In this document: one piece after another, positions 1-12,159 of the stretch
Position numbering within the stretch: the stretch's first letter is position 1
How the letters are laid out: each line of letters opens with the position of its first letter
DNA from: Hyperoodon ampullatus
Lineage: Eukaryota > Chordata > Mammalia > Artiodactyla > Ziphiidae
DNA length: 64,000 bases
Direction of reading: 5' to 3'
Assembly (NCBI GenBank): GCA_949752795.1
Contig: OX457061.1
Span: forward strand, 44,300,338-44,364,337
Notes under the pieces: model-generated
The model's database searches: none
What the model was told of the DNA's origin: nothing
Seen by the model: the letters and a program-made list of their open reading frames with translations, nothing else
Made by a program: the position numbers and the translations under genes

Positions 1-389
1 TTATCATGCAGGTAACTTGAGTGTCTGCTTAGCCTCACATAAGAGCAGGCCTATGGCTACAAATTCTCAGGGAAAACTTTTTACCTCTCTACTAGAATCT
101 AGGCGAAGTCAACAAAGTTTTCTTATAGTCTCCCTTTGCTATTGGGCAGATCTTTCTAATTTACTCTTTCACTGAAGAAGATATTTGAGGTGCCATGTAT
201 GCAGAGGTTTCAGGGCTTTAAGTACCATGATATTGAACAGATGATGAGAAATCACTAAAAGATATTAAGCAAGGGAACACAGATGATCAGATATGTTGAT
301 TCATTTGTAATAACAATAAATACTTACTGGAGTTACAAAGGTAAATCACTTAGCCATACCCCCAAGCCACTTATATTCCATTAAAGCAA

Positions 390-552
390 CAGTTCTCAAC
401 CAAGGGCAGTTTTGTCTCCCAGGGAATATTTTCTGGTTGTCACAACTGGAAGGATTCTACTGACATCACATGGGTAGAGGCCAGCATGTTGCTAAAGGGA
501 GCGCATGACAGCTCTCTACAACAAAGAATTATTCTACCTGAAATATAGCAGT
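390..552. mobile_element. MER20-like hAT-Charlie DNA transposon fossil
   Basis: Starts cagttctcaacc and runs through ggttgtcacaactgg, gggtagaggccagcatg and acaacaaagaatta in the order expected for MER20-type non-autonomous elements. It is diverged and has no coding capacity. The family name is from memory of the consensus. Confidence 0.6.
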
Positions 553-808
553 AAAGTAAGGGAAGCAAATAAGTACAATAATACATATAATATTAGTCTG
601 TACAATGTATAGAGGGCATGAAAGTGGGCAGAGGAATTCATGAAACACTTCAGTGAGCATCTAAAGCTTAAGCTGAGTGGAAATACAAATGAATATGGGA
701 GATGGGGTATTACTATGAGTCATGCATGAGGTATATTCCCCACATCTGGAGAACAACTATGACTAAACTTTAGTGGCAGACCAGGTAGGTGAAGAATAAG
801 GAGGCAAT

Positions 809-1140
809 GGGACTTCCCTGGTGGCACAGTGGTAAAGAATCCGCCTGCCAATGCATGGGACACGGGTTCAAGCCCTGGTCAGGGAAGATCCCACATGCTG
901 CAGAGCAACTAAGCCCGTGTGCCACAACTACTGAGCCTGTGCTCTAGAGCCTGCGAGGCACAACTGAAGCCCACGCACCTAGAGCCTGTGCTCCACAGCA
1001 GGAGAAGCCACTGCAATGAGAAGCCCACGCACCACAACAAAGAGTAGTCCCCACTCACCGCAACTAGAGAAAGCCTGTGCGCAGCAACGAAGACCCAACG
1101 CAGCCAGAAATAAATAAATAAAAATTTATTTAAAAAAAAA
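809..1140 (+). mobile_element. CHR SINE, long form
   Basis: tRNA-derived head (gggacttccctggtgg, cagtggtaaagaatccgcc), the repeated acaactactgagcc body and a cagccagaaataaataa tail ending in poly(A). A target-site duplication, gaataaggaggcaa, flanks it at 794-807 and 1141-1154. The apparent minus-strand ORF across it is a by-product of the SINE. Confidence 0.93.
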
Positions 1141-1154
1141 GAATAAGGAGGCAA

Positions 1155-2084
1155 GATGAGGATGAAAAGGCAGGCAAGAGGCAGACTGCAAAAGGCCTTA
1201 CATACTATAAATGAAGAGTTTGGACTTCACCCTGTAGGTAAGCGGATAGGAGGTTGATATTAAAGGGTAACAAAGAGAAAACAAGAAATCTATTCAAGAA
1301 AGATCATTCAGGAAGAATTACGGGAAAAGGCTTAAGGGCAAAATAAGGCACAGGCCAATTAGTAAACCTACTGGAATACTTAAGGCCAGAGAAAACTATA
1401 GCCAGAATTAAAGCACCAATTAGAAGGATGGACTGATATGGTAAAGTACTATACCCAGTCTTTAGTGATGGAATATGAAGAGAAAATAAGGTTTAATCTC
1501 AGCTTTCCAGCACTACTCAAAGAGATAGAGTACAGGAGAACATTTACAAGAAAGATAATGAAAGATAACGCCATCCATTTAGATCTCTTGTAGTAAAAGA
1601 GCTATGCCAGTATATGGAAGTGGTTATTATCAGAGGATATAGCAGCAAAATCTGGATTGTGCCTTGAACTCTGATTATCATCCTTCAACCAATAATGACA
1701 AAAGATTTTTAGAATATTTTTCTACTATATCCATATCATATTTTTATAAATGTATTTATCTTACTTCCAGATATTTGCCTATTACATTATTTTAACTAAA
1801 AACACAATGTCTTCATTTTATTAAAGTATTTGTTTAATGTTTTAAAATTCAAGATACTTTAATTTAGATTCTTTTAAAGACAAAAGAATAATAAAAATAA
1901 TTTTACCTTTCAAATGTGACTTTTTAACAGCAAAGTGGAAAAGTGGGAAACAGTCTCCCTTCTGCGTTTTTTTTGGCGGGGTGGGAGGCCAGGGGGAACA
2001 ATCTCCCTTAAAAAAGAAATCAGCACTTCCAACAAAACTAAAGGAAGAACTTACATGTACACCTAATTCAGAAAGGAGATAACT
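1155..2084. other. RMI1 downstream flank without a gene
   Basis: A/T-rich sequence between two SINEs. The part around 1180-1480 reads like diverged ancient interspersed repeat but I could not name a family. No ORF, RNA gene or conserved motif was recognised. Confidence 0.5.
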
Positions 2085-2441
2085 GGGACTTCCCTGGTGA
2101 TGCAGTGGTTAAGAATCCGCCTGCCAATGCAGGGGACACGGGTTCGAGCCCAGGGCCAGGAAGATCCCACATGCCGCGGAGCAACTAAGCCCATGCACCA
2201 CTACTACTGAGCCTGCGCTCTGGAGCCCACGAGCCACAACTACTGCGCCCACGTGCCACAACTACTGAAGCCCGCGTGCCTAGAGCCCATGCTCCACAAC
2301 AAGAGAAGCCACCGCAATGAGAAGCCCGCGCACCATGACGAAGAGTACCCCCGCTCGCCGCAGCTAGAGAAAGCCCGTGTGCAGCAACAAAGACCCAACG
2401 CAGCCAAAAATAAATAAATTAAATAAAATAAATTTTAAAAA
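2085..2441 (+). mobile_element. CHR SINE, long form
   Basis: Complete copy from gggacttccctggtga to an A-rich tail. It is flanked by the direct repeat aaaggagataact at 2072-2084 and 2442-2454, a clean retrotransposition signature. Confidence 0.93.
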
Positions 2442-2915
2442 AAAGGAGATAACTAAAAACATGTGTAAATACCTTATTTTAATCCAGAAAAAAAAATGAA
2501 ATACTTACTAGATCTTCTTAATAATAATAGATTATCGTTGAAAATAAGGTTTTTAACTATTCAATATAACCTCTGAAATGGTATCTAGTTAAGATAATAT
2601 TTGTTTTAAATATACCAGACAAATATTTCCAATCAGCAAAACAAAAACCAGCAAAACAATTTGTATCTGAGAGTCTGACATTCTAATCCACTGGATTTAC
2701 ATTTTTTCCTAGTAATATAAACAAATCTTTTGGGGTACTCTACATATCAGAAGTACTCAACTATCTGTCTGTAATTGTTAACTTTCAACAGTATGATTCA
2801 TCAGTAAACACCAATACAGTACTTTAGCAGTCACCTTATGTGAAATAACAAGTGGAAAACAAAATTTCTCAACAACAGTGGGTCATCAAATTGCTTCAGC
2901 GGTTACCATAAAAAG

Positions 2916-2921
2916 TTTATT
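2916..2921 (-). terminator. RMI1: RMI1 poly(A) signal (AATAAA)
   Basis: Minus-strand AATAAA lies about 160 bases past the RMI1 stop codon. It is the nearest canonical hexamer, so cleavage is expected near 2895-2905, giving a short 3' UTR. Alternative signals further downstream cannot be excluded. Confidence 0.55.
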
Positions 2922-3082
2922 AAAAAAACTTACACACACAAACATAATTAAACATTTTAAAATTAGACTGAAATCAGTTATGAAACTTCCTTTTCCCCTT
3001 TTACAAAAAGAAAGTTGCAAAAGTAAAAGGACAAATTTAATTCTAAATATTTCCTTGTTTTTTTAAATTGTTTGTTAGTAAA

Positions 3083-4960
3083 TTATTTCTTTACTCGCCT
3101 CTTTAGGTTCTCAAGGTGTTCCACATTAACATCTTGTAATGCCAGTACTGTTGCCTTAGACAAGGAGGGATTCAATGAAATAGTCATTATACAGCACAAA
3201 TCTATTAGATCTCTCTGACATTTCTGCAAACCTTCCAGGAACTTTTGGTATTTACAAGGATCCTTTTTTAACTGTTTCATTTCTAGTACTGAAAACCCTA
3301 TCAGACCAGTAAGTATTTCATCTACAAAGTCTACATCTAGATATGCAGTACCATCAGAAATTTTTGCTGTTATACTCCAAATGCCACCAGAACTTGAGAG
3401 ATTTCCAGTTAAGGTTACAATAAATGCTTTCACTTTCACTGTTGTAACTTCCTTTGGTTTGCTGGCCATTAGAACAGACAAATAGATAAAAGGTGGAGAA
3501 TATAAATCCATGGTGATAGAAAGATTAGTGGTATTCTCTGATGATCTTGAAGAACAAGTCTGTAAGTGGTGCTCATTTTTATTAGAAATGTGTGAACAAC
3601 TTTTTGGTACATAATTGACCAGCTCTCCGTTTAATATTTTATTATTTAAGGAATGTCCATCTGAACTGCTGGTTTGTTTTATTTTATGATATGTCTCTGA
3701 GTTCTTATCTTTATTTGTAAAATTATGGGGTAGGGGTACATTATGATTAACTGAAACAATACTACTGTTTTGGTCTCTAGCAGATGGACAACTAAAAGAT
3801 TTGTCTTCATTAGTTATTTGCTCAGATAAATTTTTTTCATTCCAATTATTATTTCCATTTTTGCAAATCAAAGAAAAATTATTCAGAGTATTAGATCTAT
3901 GTGAAAATCTCTCTATACTTTCATCTGTAGTTCTGTTCAAAGTCAGTGGCTGTAATTCTTTGGTCTCTGTTTGTTCCTTCTGGACAGCTTCTTCTAAAAG
4001 CAAGGCCTCCTCCAATGAAAAGTCATCTAATTCCTCATCAGTAAAAAGCATAGACTGGTTTTGTGGTTTCTCCTTGGATCTTGGAGAAATAACAAGTCCT
4101 GGTTCAAAATCTGACTGTCTGATGGGAACAGTATTTGAAGAACTACCTGTGCTGAAACAACTTCTTTCCAAAGAGGTATTATTTGCTGCAAACTCATCGT
4201 TTTCATCAAGACTTGCCAAGAGTTCTTCATCAGAAGGTCCTAACGCAGGATGTAGAACATCTGTAATTCTGGGGATGCTTTGGTTAGAATTACTTGGTAT
4301 GACTGGAACTGTAGGATCAGGTTCCCCAATTAATCTTGCAAGAACTTTTTCTTGGGCATATTCCTCTAAAAGAGCATCTACTTCTCCTCCCAACACCTTC
4401 ACATTTTCTGGTTTCAATAAGAGAACACCAAGACGGAAAGAAATGTTTCCATAAATCAAAATTTTTGTACCTGGAGGAAGATCACTATGAAGAGCTGGAA
4501 TAGACTGATATTCCATCCCCTGTATTTGTACAATTCCATCAGTAAGCTGTAGCATCAACATTCGTGAAGGCTTTGCTTCCCAAGGTTTTGGGGTTACTTG
4601 TGTTTCAGCTGTAATTAGGTCATTGGTTGTATTCTTTCCTCTCAACTTTTGTATCTGGGCATACGCAGGTTGACTTACATCAACCAATGAATTAATCTGA
4701 AGAGCAAAAAATCCATTCAATTCTCCTTTTGGAACTTCTAAAATGCCATCAGGTAAAAGACGATGCTCCAAATCTCTCAGATCAGTAAGGAGCCATTGCT
4801 CAAACACTTGTTTATTCATTTGTGCCTGACTCAAATTAACATTATCATTTTCTTCTTGGATCCAGTTAATACAAGCTTCCAGCCACATTAAAGGCACTTT
4901 AACATGCCATGTAGCTAAAAGCCAGGTTTCAACTCTTAATGCAATACTAGCTATACTCAT
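3083..4960 (-). CDS. RMI1: RMI1, RecQ-mediated genome instability protein 1 (complete, single coding exon)
   Basis: Scaffold subunit of the BLM-TOP3A-RMI1-RMI2 dissolvasome, which dissolves double Holliday junctions without crossover in the nucleus. The intact frame encodes 625 residues, the same length as human RMI1. The start ([13 protein letters not shown]) opens the N-terminal helical bundle. OB-fold 1 follows to about residue 218, with the long loop around residues 97-135 ([12 protein letters not shown]...) that in the family inserts into the TOP3A gate. Residues about 220-470 are low-complexity, acidic and Ser/Asn-rich, as expected for the disordered linker. The C-terminal OB-fold from about residue 475 ([15 protein letters not shown]) binds RMI2. 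A splice acceptor 36 bases upstream of the ATG (exon start 4996) shows that the 5' UTR is spliced and the whole protein lies in one exon, as in other mammals. No break or missing segment seen. Antisense ORFs at 3801-4454 are shadows. Confidence 0.97.
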   Translation of the reverse strand: MSIASIALRVETWLLATWHVKVPLMWLEACINWIQEENDNVNLSQAQMNKQVFEQWLLTDLRDLEHRLLPDGILEVPKGELNGFFALQINSLVDVSQPAYAQIQKLRGKNTTNDLITAETQVTPKPWEAKPSRMLMLQLTDGIVQIQGMEYQSIPALHSDLPPGTKILIYGNISFRLGVLLLKPENVKVLGGEVDALLEEYAQEKVLARLIGEPDPTVPVIPSNSNQSIPRITDVLHPALGPSDEELLASLDENDEFAANNTSLERSCFSTGSSSNTVPIRQSDFEPGLVISPRSKEKPQNQSMLFTDEELDDFSLEEALLLEEAVQKEQTETKELQPLTLNRTTDESIERFSHRSNTLNNFSLICKNGNNNWNEKNLSEQITNEDKSFSCPSARDQNSSIVSVNHNVPLPHNFTNKDKNSETYHKIKQTSSSDGHSLNNKILNGELVNYVPKSCSHISNKNEHHLQTCSSRSSENTTNLSITMDLYSPPFIYLSVLMASKPKEVTTVKVKAFIVTLTGNLSSSGGIWSITAKISDGTAYLDVDFVDEILTGLIGFSVLEMKQLKKDPCKYQKFLEGLQKCQRDLIDLCCIMTISLNPSLSKATVLALQDVNVEHLENLKRRVKK

Positions 4961-4996
4961 TTCTTTTATATAAAAGAAATATTAGGCATCTATTAC
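4961..4996 (-). other. RMI1: RMI1 5' UTR part of the coding exon, with splice acceptor
   Basis: On the minus strand a T-rich tract (ttttttttgtttgttttcag) ends at 4997 and the exon begins GTAATAGATGCC at 4996, 36 bases before the ATG. The upstream non-coding exon or exons must lie at higher coordinates, near the CpG island at 18.7-19.2 kb. Confidence 0.75.
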
Positions 4997-5189
4997 CTGA
5001 AAACAAACAAAAAAAATTATGGTAATTCAGTACATCTAAATACAGTTTCTATAATTCTCTACAATGCACAAACAGGAGTAATCAAACTTTTAGATTTTTC
5101 TCTCTTCAGCACCTTTATAATTCTTTGACTTTCTACATGGCAAAACTTCAAATGCCCCAAGTAATCAGATGGTAAAATAAGAAAAGCAC

Positions 5190-5410
5190 AAGGTTTGAGA
5201 CAAGATATACCTAGGTTTGAAGGCTAGCTCTTCAAATTATAAGTTCTGTGACCTAGTATAAATTTCTTAACTTCTCTAACCTAATTTTTTCATCTATAAA
5301 ATGTCAGTACCACCTCCTATCTAACACAGTTGTTGTGAGGATTACATGATTAACATTTGTAAAGCATGTCAGACCTATGAAATATCTGTAGAAATTAGTA
5401 GTTATTATGT
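5190..5410 (+). mobile_element. MIR SINE fossil
   Basis: Shows the MIR order: ttctgtgacctagtataaatttcttaac, then tttttcatctataaaatg, then gttgttgtgaggattacatga. Ancient, in the RMI1 intron. Confidence 0.75.
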
Positions 5411-6139
5411 TAATATAATAAGCAGAGTCTAATAATTTAAAATTTAGCTAAGGAACAATATTTACTAAGGTCCTTTCTATATCTATAATTCGTACTCTAT
5501 TAAAACGTATACCATTGTATTCCATAAAATTATAACAAGTAACAATAGATTCTGAGCTGATGTAAAGCATCTTATTTGTTTGGCTAAATAATTCTCAACA
5601 GTCCTATCAGGGAAATATACTTCTGATTTTCTCAGTATGATAAAAAAGTAGCCAAACACTAAAGACTAACCTTTTTTCACAAAAGTATATTTTTTCCTTC
5701 TACAGATGAAGATATCTAAGAGTTCGAATTTATAAAAGTTTTAACATGCCCATAAGAAAACTTACCATTTGGAACAGGAGCACAGGATTTGAGGACGGGA
5801 TTTGGAACTGGTTGTTCAGTGGAGTACTTGTAACCTCTATTGCTCAGAAATGGCCCTGAGAGCTAAGACAAGAAGCGGTAAGGGTTATAACAGGAAGCTT
5901 CAGAAAGAATCACTGGCCTATTTTCATAAGTGCAAAGTTCGATGGTATGGTTTGAAGGTTCCTATTATCAATCAGGGTAGAGTAGAGGTAGTACAGAATA
6001 AAAACATGAGGTTTTGAATGAAATAAACAAAAGCAAGTTACCACGAGAAACTCAGACACTCTACCTTAGCTTGTTTCCTTCCCTATATACTTACTTCATA
6101 GGGCTACTGTGAAAATTAAAGGATAGGAGAAGATGGCGG

Positions 6140-6806
6140 GCAGAGCACCAGCATAGGCACAAATCAGCTGACCTGAGGTGGCAATCCAATCATTTAGGCT
6201 GCTCACTTAGGCCCCAGCAATGGTTGCAGGCCAGAAGCAGGTCACCCAAAAGGCATCCGAGGCCCGCAAGTAACCTGAAGCTGAAGCAGACCAAAGCAGC
6301 TGAAACTGAAATTGAACAGTACCAACTGCAGAGGGAGAAAAGGTTCAAAGCCAGAGAAGCTGGAGCTCTGGGATTCCATGGCAGGGGCAGCACTGGGGTG
6401 GAAAAAGAGACCCAGGTGATGACCATTCTCCAGATCTACCTCTGGCAAAACAGGGATGAAGTGCTAGATAACCTCTTGGGCTTTGTCTGCTACATCTAGC
6501 CAGAGATCCATGAAAACTACTGCATAAATGCATAGGGGAAGAAGGTCTGTTCCACGGACTGGCATTTTAGATGCCTTCATGCAAAATGAAATTTTAACAA
6601 AGCTCAAGTTACATTCTGTGAAAAGGCATTAAATTATCTCTGTATATTATATAGTAGGTCCTCTCACTTTTTGGAAAATAGCAAATCTAGCTTCCTTGTA
6701 AAAACTTAAAGCTTATCCAAATATTTCATTTTTTTAACCTTGCATTTCTTAGAAAATTTAATAGGCATATATTGTCTGGTTTCCCACATCTTTTAGCTAA
6801 AGCAAC

Positions 6807-6866
<60 letters not shown>

Positions 6867-7226
6867 ATCTCAATACTGACTTCTTCTTTTGTAGATGTAG
6901 TTGGTTTTTTTTTTTTAATTTTTAAGAAAAAAAGGGATTAATTTTTTTCCCCTAAAGCTTTGTGAAGGTCAGGGGATTTACCTATGAAAAAATAGTAAAT
7001 AGTTATTTGTAACCTGTACTAAGTAGCATCCAGCCTTAAAACAGTCTTTTCTGGCTAAAGGTTAGAACAATGAATACTAGTATAATTGTTTGGGCTGCTT
7101 TTAATATCTTTTAATAAAAATTACTAGAAGACAGAAATCAAGAATTTGTTACATGTTGTTATTTGGTGTACCGATAATCATTTAAAAGTAAAACCCCCTT
7201 ATCCTGTAAAAAAAAAAAAAAAAAAA
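6140..7226 (+). pseudogene. ATP6V1G1 processed pseudogene (V-ATPase subunit G1 retrocopy)
   Basis: Intronless copy of the V-ATPase G1 mRNA, antisense inside the RMI1 intron. The first part matches the parent 5' UTR (ggctgctcac, agccccagcaatgg-like at 6210-6223). Translation from about 6270 reads EIEQYQLQREKRFKAREA, then EKETQ, MTILQIYLWQNRDEVLDNLL and FVCYI, matching the parent, whose order is EIEQY, QREKEFKAKEAAALG, NRDEVLDNLLAFVCDI. It is dead: most of the first 20 codons are deleted, the frame shifts near EARK, and TAG at 6497-6499 replaces an Arg codon before PEIHENY. The parental stop position is at 6533-6535. A long 3' UTR follows, invaded by an (AT)n run, and ends in a 19-base poly(A) at 7208-7226. 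The 5' limit is approximate and a clear target-site duplication was not identified. Confidence 0.85.
6809..6868. repeat. (AT)n microsatellite with interspersed AC/GT
   Basis: About 60 bases of alternating TA with scattered c and g, inside the 3' UTR part of the ATP6V1G1 retrocopy. Expected to be polymorphic. Confidence 0.9.
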
Positions 7227-7259
7227 GAAAGAAAAAAACAAAGGAGAGCCAGTATATAA

Positions 7260-7410
7260 TCTAGCGGTTCAGAGTGCAAGTGTGATGCCAAATTATCTTT
7301 CACTTACAAACTCTGTGACCCTAAACAAGTGGTCATATTATTAATTTAACAAATGGTTAAAATTTAAAGGAAGAGTTAGTTATTGTGAGGAATACAAGAA
7401 TAACATTTTA
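7260..7410 (+). mobile_element. MIR SINE fossil
   Basis: Partial MIR: gcggttcagagtgcaagtg, aactctgtgaccctaaacaag, then gttattgtgaggaatacaag. Diverged. Confidence 0.55.
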
Positions 7411-7817
7411 AAGGAGGAATTAAGAAGGTCATAACTACCAAACTGATGAATCTTTACAATGAAGAAAATAATTGAGAGTACAGATATATAATTTTTAAAT
7501 TACATGTGAAAAACAATGTAAAAATTCAAAGGTAGGAGAGGTCCCTGCCCATAGTGATAAAAATAAACCATGCAGAGTCAAATCGGCATGTCTCTTTAAC
7601 AAAGAAACCAACAATCTCTATATGGAAATGTTTTCTACCTTCTGGCTAAAAAAAAGCAAAACACAGTGTGCTAACTTTTGTGTACAAAAGAAAGGAAAAT
7701 AAGCACATTCTTATTTACTTTATACATAAAGGACCTCTAGAAGGATATATAAGAAACTAGATAAAACTTTAAATACATAGCTACACTCAATAACAAAGAG
7801 TAAAATCTTGTGGGCCA

Positions 7818-8173
7818 GGGCTTCCCTGGTGGCACAGTGGTTAAGACTCTGCCTGACAATGCAGGAGACACGGGTTTGAGCCCTGGTCCGGGAAGATCCC
7901 ACATGCCATGGAGCAACTAAGCCCGTGGGCCACGACTGCTGAGCCTGTGCTCTAGAGCCTGCGAGCCACAACTACTGAGCCCGTGTGCCACAACTACTGA
8001 AGCCCACGTGCCTAGAGCCCATGCTCCACAACGAGGGAAGCCACTGCAACGAGAAGCCCGTGTACCTCAGCGAAGAGTAGCCCCCGCTCGCCGCAACTAG
8101 AGAAAAGCCCGCACACAGCAACGAAGAACCAACGCAGCCAAAAATAAAAAATAATTAATTAAAAAAAAAAAAA
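7818..8173 (+). mobile_element. CHR SINE, long form
   Basis: Full-length copy ending in 13 A. The flanks share atcttgtgggc before and gtcttgtgggc after, an imperfect target-site duplication. Confidence 0.92.
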
Positions 8174-9089
8174 GTCTTGTGGGCTAGGAACAGAGGAGAA
8201 ACCTAGAGTTTTACTGCTGATTTAAAGCCGCCAGGAAAAGGGGACTTCAGGCTAAAGCTCCAAGACTTTAAGTTTAAGGGTCCAGTGTGCCAATTATAGG
8301 TCAGAAGACCAGAACAGACTACTTGCTAGAACTGGGCCAAAAAAATCTTCCACTCAATACCTACCTATGGCCTATGGAGGAAACAGGGATAACCTAAGAA
8401 TGGAAATGGGGCCTACATAACTTGTATAGTACATATAGCATGGTCCAGAACTAGGCTATTCACATAAAAACCCAAGTCTCTAATGAAACAGCTGATCTAG
8501 AGCTATGCCAGCCAGAGGGTCAGGTTGAAGCAACTCCAAAAACACACAAAAGGGAAAAACACACATGGGAAAAACCTCTATCCAACATGAGCTCTCAAAC
8601 CAAAATTATAACATATTTAAGGAAAATCACCACCATAAGCCACATCAGCAGACACAACAAACAGGAGAATTTATACCTGGAGAAATCTGTTTTTAAATGA
8701 AGAATCTTAAATATTTTAAAAAGAATCTTAAATATTTTTAAAATGTCTTTGAGCATACTAAATACACTTTAAAAGTAGGACTAATCCTTAAAGAAGAATA
8801 GAAGATAATTAAACAGTAACAGACATTTATGAAAAGTATCAATTGGACATCTTGGAAATGGGAAACAGCCTCAGAAATTTAAAACTCAGTAGATGGGATA
8901 AACAAAAGGCTAAAAACAAATGAAGAAAGAACTTACACTTTGGAAATTACATAGAACAGAGTATGAAGATTTAAGAAATTAAGCAAAGAAGGGGAAAAAA
9001 AGCTAAGTAGGGAAAACAGGCTCCTACACTGAAGTAATCACAGTTTCAGAAGAAAATACAAGAGGTGAAGGAAACAGTTTTGGTTTTTT

Positions 9090-9252
9090 TTAAGATAATG
9101 GTTGAAGGTGGTCAAAAGGAACAAATTTCCAATTATAAGATAAACAAGTAATAGGGATGTAATGCACAACATGACTGTAGTTAACACTGCTGTATGATAT
9201 ATATGAAAGTTGTTAAGAGAGTAGATCCTAAGAGTTCTCATCACAAGGAGAA
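9090..9252 (+). mobile_element. L1 3'-region fragment, left part
   Basis: Contains acaaatttccaattataaga, ggatgtaatgcacaacatga and gttgttaagagagtagatcc, the same text as another copy at about 11860-11990. The element continues at 9607 after a SINE insertion. Confidence 0.65.
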
Positions 9253-9606
9253 TTTTTTTTTTCTTTTTCATTTTCTTTTTTTTTTGGCTGCGTTGGGTCT
9301 TTGTTGCTGCCCGCAGGCCTTCTCTAGTTGCAGCGAGTGGGGGCTGCTCTTCCTTGCAGTGCACGGGCTTCTCATCGCGGTGGCTTCTCTTGTTTCGGAG
9401 CACAGGCTCTGGGTGCGTGGGCTTCAGTAGTTGTGGCACGTGGGCTCAGTAGTTGTGGCTCGCGGACTCTAGAGCGCAGGCTCAGTAGTTGTGGCACATG
9501 GGCTTAGTTGGTCCGTGGCATGTGAGATCTTCCCGGACCAGGGCTCCAACCCATGTCCCCTGCATTGGCAGGTGGATTCTTAACCACTGCACCACTGGGG
9601 AAGCCC
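9253..9606 (-). mobile_element. CHR SINE, long form, inserted into an L1 fragment
   Basis: Reads on the plus strand from poly(T) and ggctgcgttgggtctttg to cactggggaagccc, the reverse of the SINE. It splits an L1 3' fragment, so it is younger than that fragment. Confidence 0.92.
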
Positions 9607-9770
9607 AATTATCTTTTTATCTATATGAGATGATGGATGTTAGCTTAATCTGTTGTGGTAATCATTTCACAGTATATGTAAATGCTATACACCTTAAACT
9701 TATATGGTGATGTATGCCAATTATTTCTCAATAAAACTAGAAAAAATATATAAATAAAAGTGAAATTTTT
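9607..9770 (+). mobile_element. L1 3'-region fragment, right part
   Basis: gatgatggatgttagcttaa to ccaattatttctcaataaaa continues the L1 text broken at 9252 and matches the copy at about 12030-12140. Confidence 0.65.
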
Positions 9771-10429
9771 CCATAATAAAAAAATAAAGAATAATGGTTG
9801 AAATTTTTCTAATATTCAAGAAGGATATGATTCTGTAGGGTGTAAAAGCTCAATACTGCTAAGCAACACGTGTAAAAATCCACCTGTAAACATAGCATGG
9901 TAAACTGTAAAACATCAACGACAAAGAAAAAAAAATCTTTTTTTTTAAATCTTAAGATTCAACAAGATGGATCTAAAATTTGAGGTAACAAAAATGTAGA
10001 AAATACAAAAAGAGTTCAGAGGGAAGTTAAGGTATTATGTTTTGTCAAGGAGGATAATAGAGATTCTGATTATGTTTACTATTTTATAAGAAAAATATAA
10101 AAATTATGTGTTTAAGGGTGAAAATGAAAGATTGAAAAAACATTCTTATAATCCCCGCAAAACTCAGATAATAGATTTTTAAAAAGCCATAAAATTCTAA
10201 GAACAAAGAAAATGGGAGAAGAAACAATGGCAACAAATTTTAGAAACTGGAAAGCAAACAGATTAGTACATGATTTAGCAGACACTAGAAAGTTGAATTC
10301 TAAGGTGGCATTAAGAATGGCTGATATAAAACCCCAGAACCCACAAAAGGCAATACTAAGTATGCCTGGAAGTAAAGAGTACTCTAAAAACAAGATTGAT
10401 TAGATGATTCTTTAAGACATTTAAGACTG

Positions 10430-10540
10430 TGGCACCCTATCCCACATCAGGAAGATACATAATGTACACTTCAAAACTGTTAAGAGGGTAAATTTATGTT
10501 ATATGTTTTTTACCATAATTTTTTAGAAAGAGAGAAAAAT
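10430..10540 (+). mobile_element. L1 3'-end remnant
   Basis: aatgtacacttcaaaactgt, gagggtaaatttatgttata and ttttaccataa are typical of L1 3' ends. Short and diverged. Confidence 0.5.
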
Positions 10541-11159
10541 CAAGAGGGAAGTAGAGGAGGAACAAAAGGAAAAAATAAAATTATCTCTATGTGCAGATGA
10601 CATGAATGTTTATGAAAAAATGCCAGAGAATGTACAAAGAAGCTATATCACCTGATAAATGAGTTAGCGAGATGCAAGTGTCTTTTTTGTGCTCTATTTA
10701 GTGCCACATTTTCACACTTTTGTGCTTTTTGTTGATGATTTCACTATTTAAAACGGCCCCGTAGCATACTGCTGAAGCACTATCTAGTGTTCCAAAGCAT
10801 AAGAAAACTGTGTGAGATGTGTCATATATAAAATCTGTGTGTTAGATTAAGCTTCATTCAGGCATTAGTTATAGTGCCACTGGTCATAAGTTCAATTAAT
10901 GAATCAACAACATATAGTGAATAAAGTGTCTTTAAAAAGAAACAAATAAAACAAGGTTATGTACTAATCAGTTGGTGAAAATGTCATGACCAGAGGCTCA
11001 CAGGAACCTAACCTTGTCTTTCCCCTAGGAACAATAGTTCAGTATTCCCTAACTCAGTGTTCACAGGGACTTTATATAGAACATAACTACCAGGAATAAT
11101 GAGACTTGACTGTACGAGCAATGAACAAAGAGTACAACTTACAGTAGCCCTCAAAACTT

Positions 11160-12150
11160 GAATCTAACAAAATATGTGCAGGATGTATATGCTGAAAACT
11201 ACAAACTACTGTTGAAAGAAATCAAAGACAACCTAAACAAATGAACAGATATGCTGTGTTGAAGACTCTATGATCAAGTTTCAATTCTCCCCAAACAGAT
11301 ATATAGATTCAATGCAATTCCATTCAAAATCCCAACATTCTTTTTTTTTTTTTTTTAAAGAAAGGCAAGCTGATTCTAAGATTTACATGGAAAGGCAAAT
11401 AAACTAGAATAGCGAAGGTAATTTAAAAAAAAAAGTTGGAGACTCACACTGAGTTCAAGACTTAGTATAAACTACAGTAATCAAGACAGTGAAGTATTGG
11501 CAAAAGGATTAACATATCGGTCAATGGGAAGAGAAGACAGCCTAGAAAACAGACCCATTCATATATAGTCAATTGATTTTCTACGAAGTTGCAAAGGCAA
11601 TTCAAAGGAAACAGGATAGTCTTTTGAACAAATGATGCTAAAACAACTGAACATCCATATGCAAAACTATGAACCTCAACCAATACCTCATATCATATAT
11701 AAAAATTAAATGGACCACAGACCTAAATGTGAAAACTAAAACTATAAAACATCTATAAGAAAAGTTAGGAGAAAAAAAAAAAAACAAGCTCATAGATAAG
11801 AGAGAACAGATTGGTAGCTGCAAGAGGTAAGGGGTGGGGGTGGGAGAAATGGGTGCAGGGGGTCACAAGGTACAAACTTCCAGTTATAAAATCAATAAGT
11901 CATGGAAATGTAATGTACAGCATGGTCACTGTAGTTAAAATACTATATTGCATATCTAGAAGTTGTTAAGAGAGTCGATCTTAAACGTTCTCATCACAAG
12001 AAAAAAAATTTTTTTGTAACTAAGTGTGGTGATGGATGTTAACTGGATTTACTGTGGTGATCATTTTGCAACGTATACAAATATCAAATTATTATGTTGT
12101 ATACCTGAAACTAAAAGGTTATATGTCAATTATACCTCATTTTTTTTTAA
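11160..12150 (+). mobile_element. Degenerate L1 LINE (ORF2 end and 3' region)
   Basis: The sense strand carries the late ORF2 text (tcaattctccccaaacagat, gattcaatgcaattccattc, aaccaatacctcatatcata) with many stops, then 3' non-coding text (gatggatgttaactggattt, caattatacctcat). Small minus-strand ORFs here are shadows. Confidence 0.75.
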
Positions 12151-12159
12151 AGGGGAAGA

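Noticed and set aside
3801..4454. 217-residue plus-strand ORF
   Set aside because: Antisense shadow of the RMI1 coding exon, which is conserved in length and sequence.
5802..6017. 71-residue ORF before the ATP6V1G1 retrocopy
   Set aside because: No similarity that I recognise, no Kozak or splice evidence; likely chance in the RMI1 intron.
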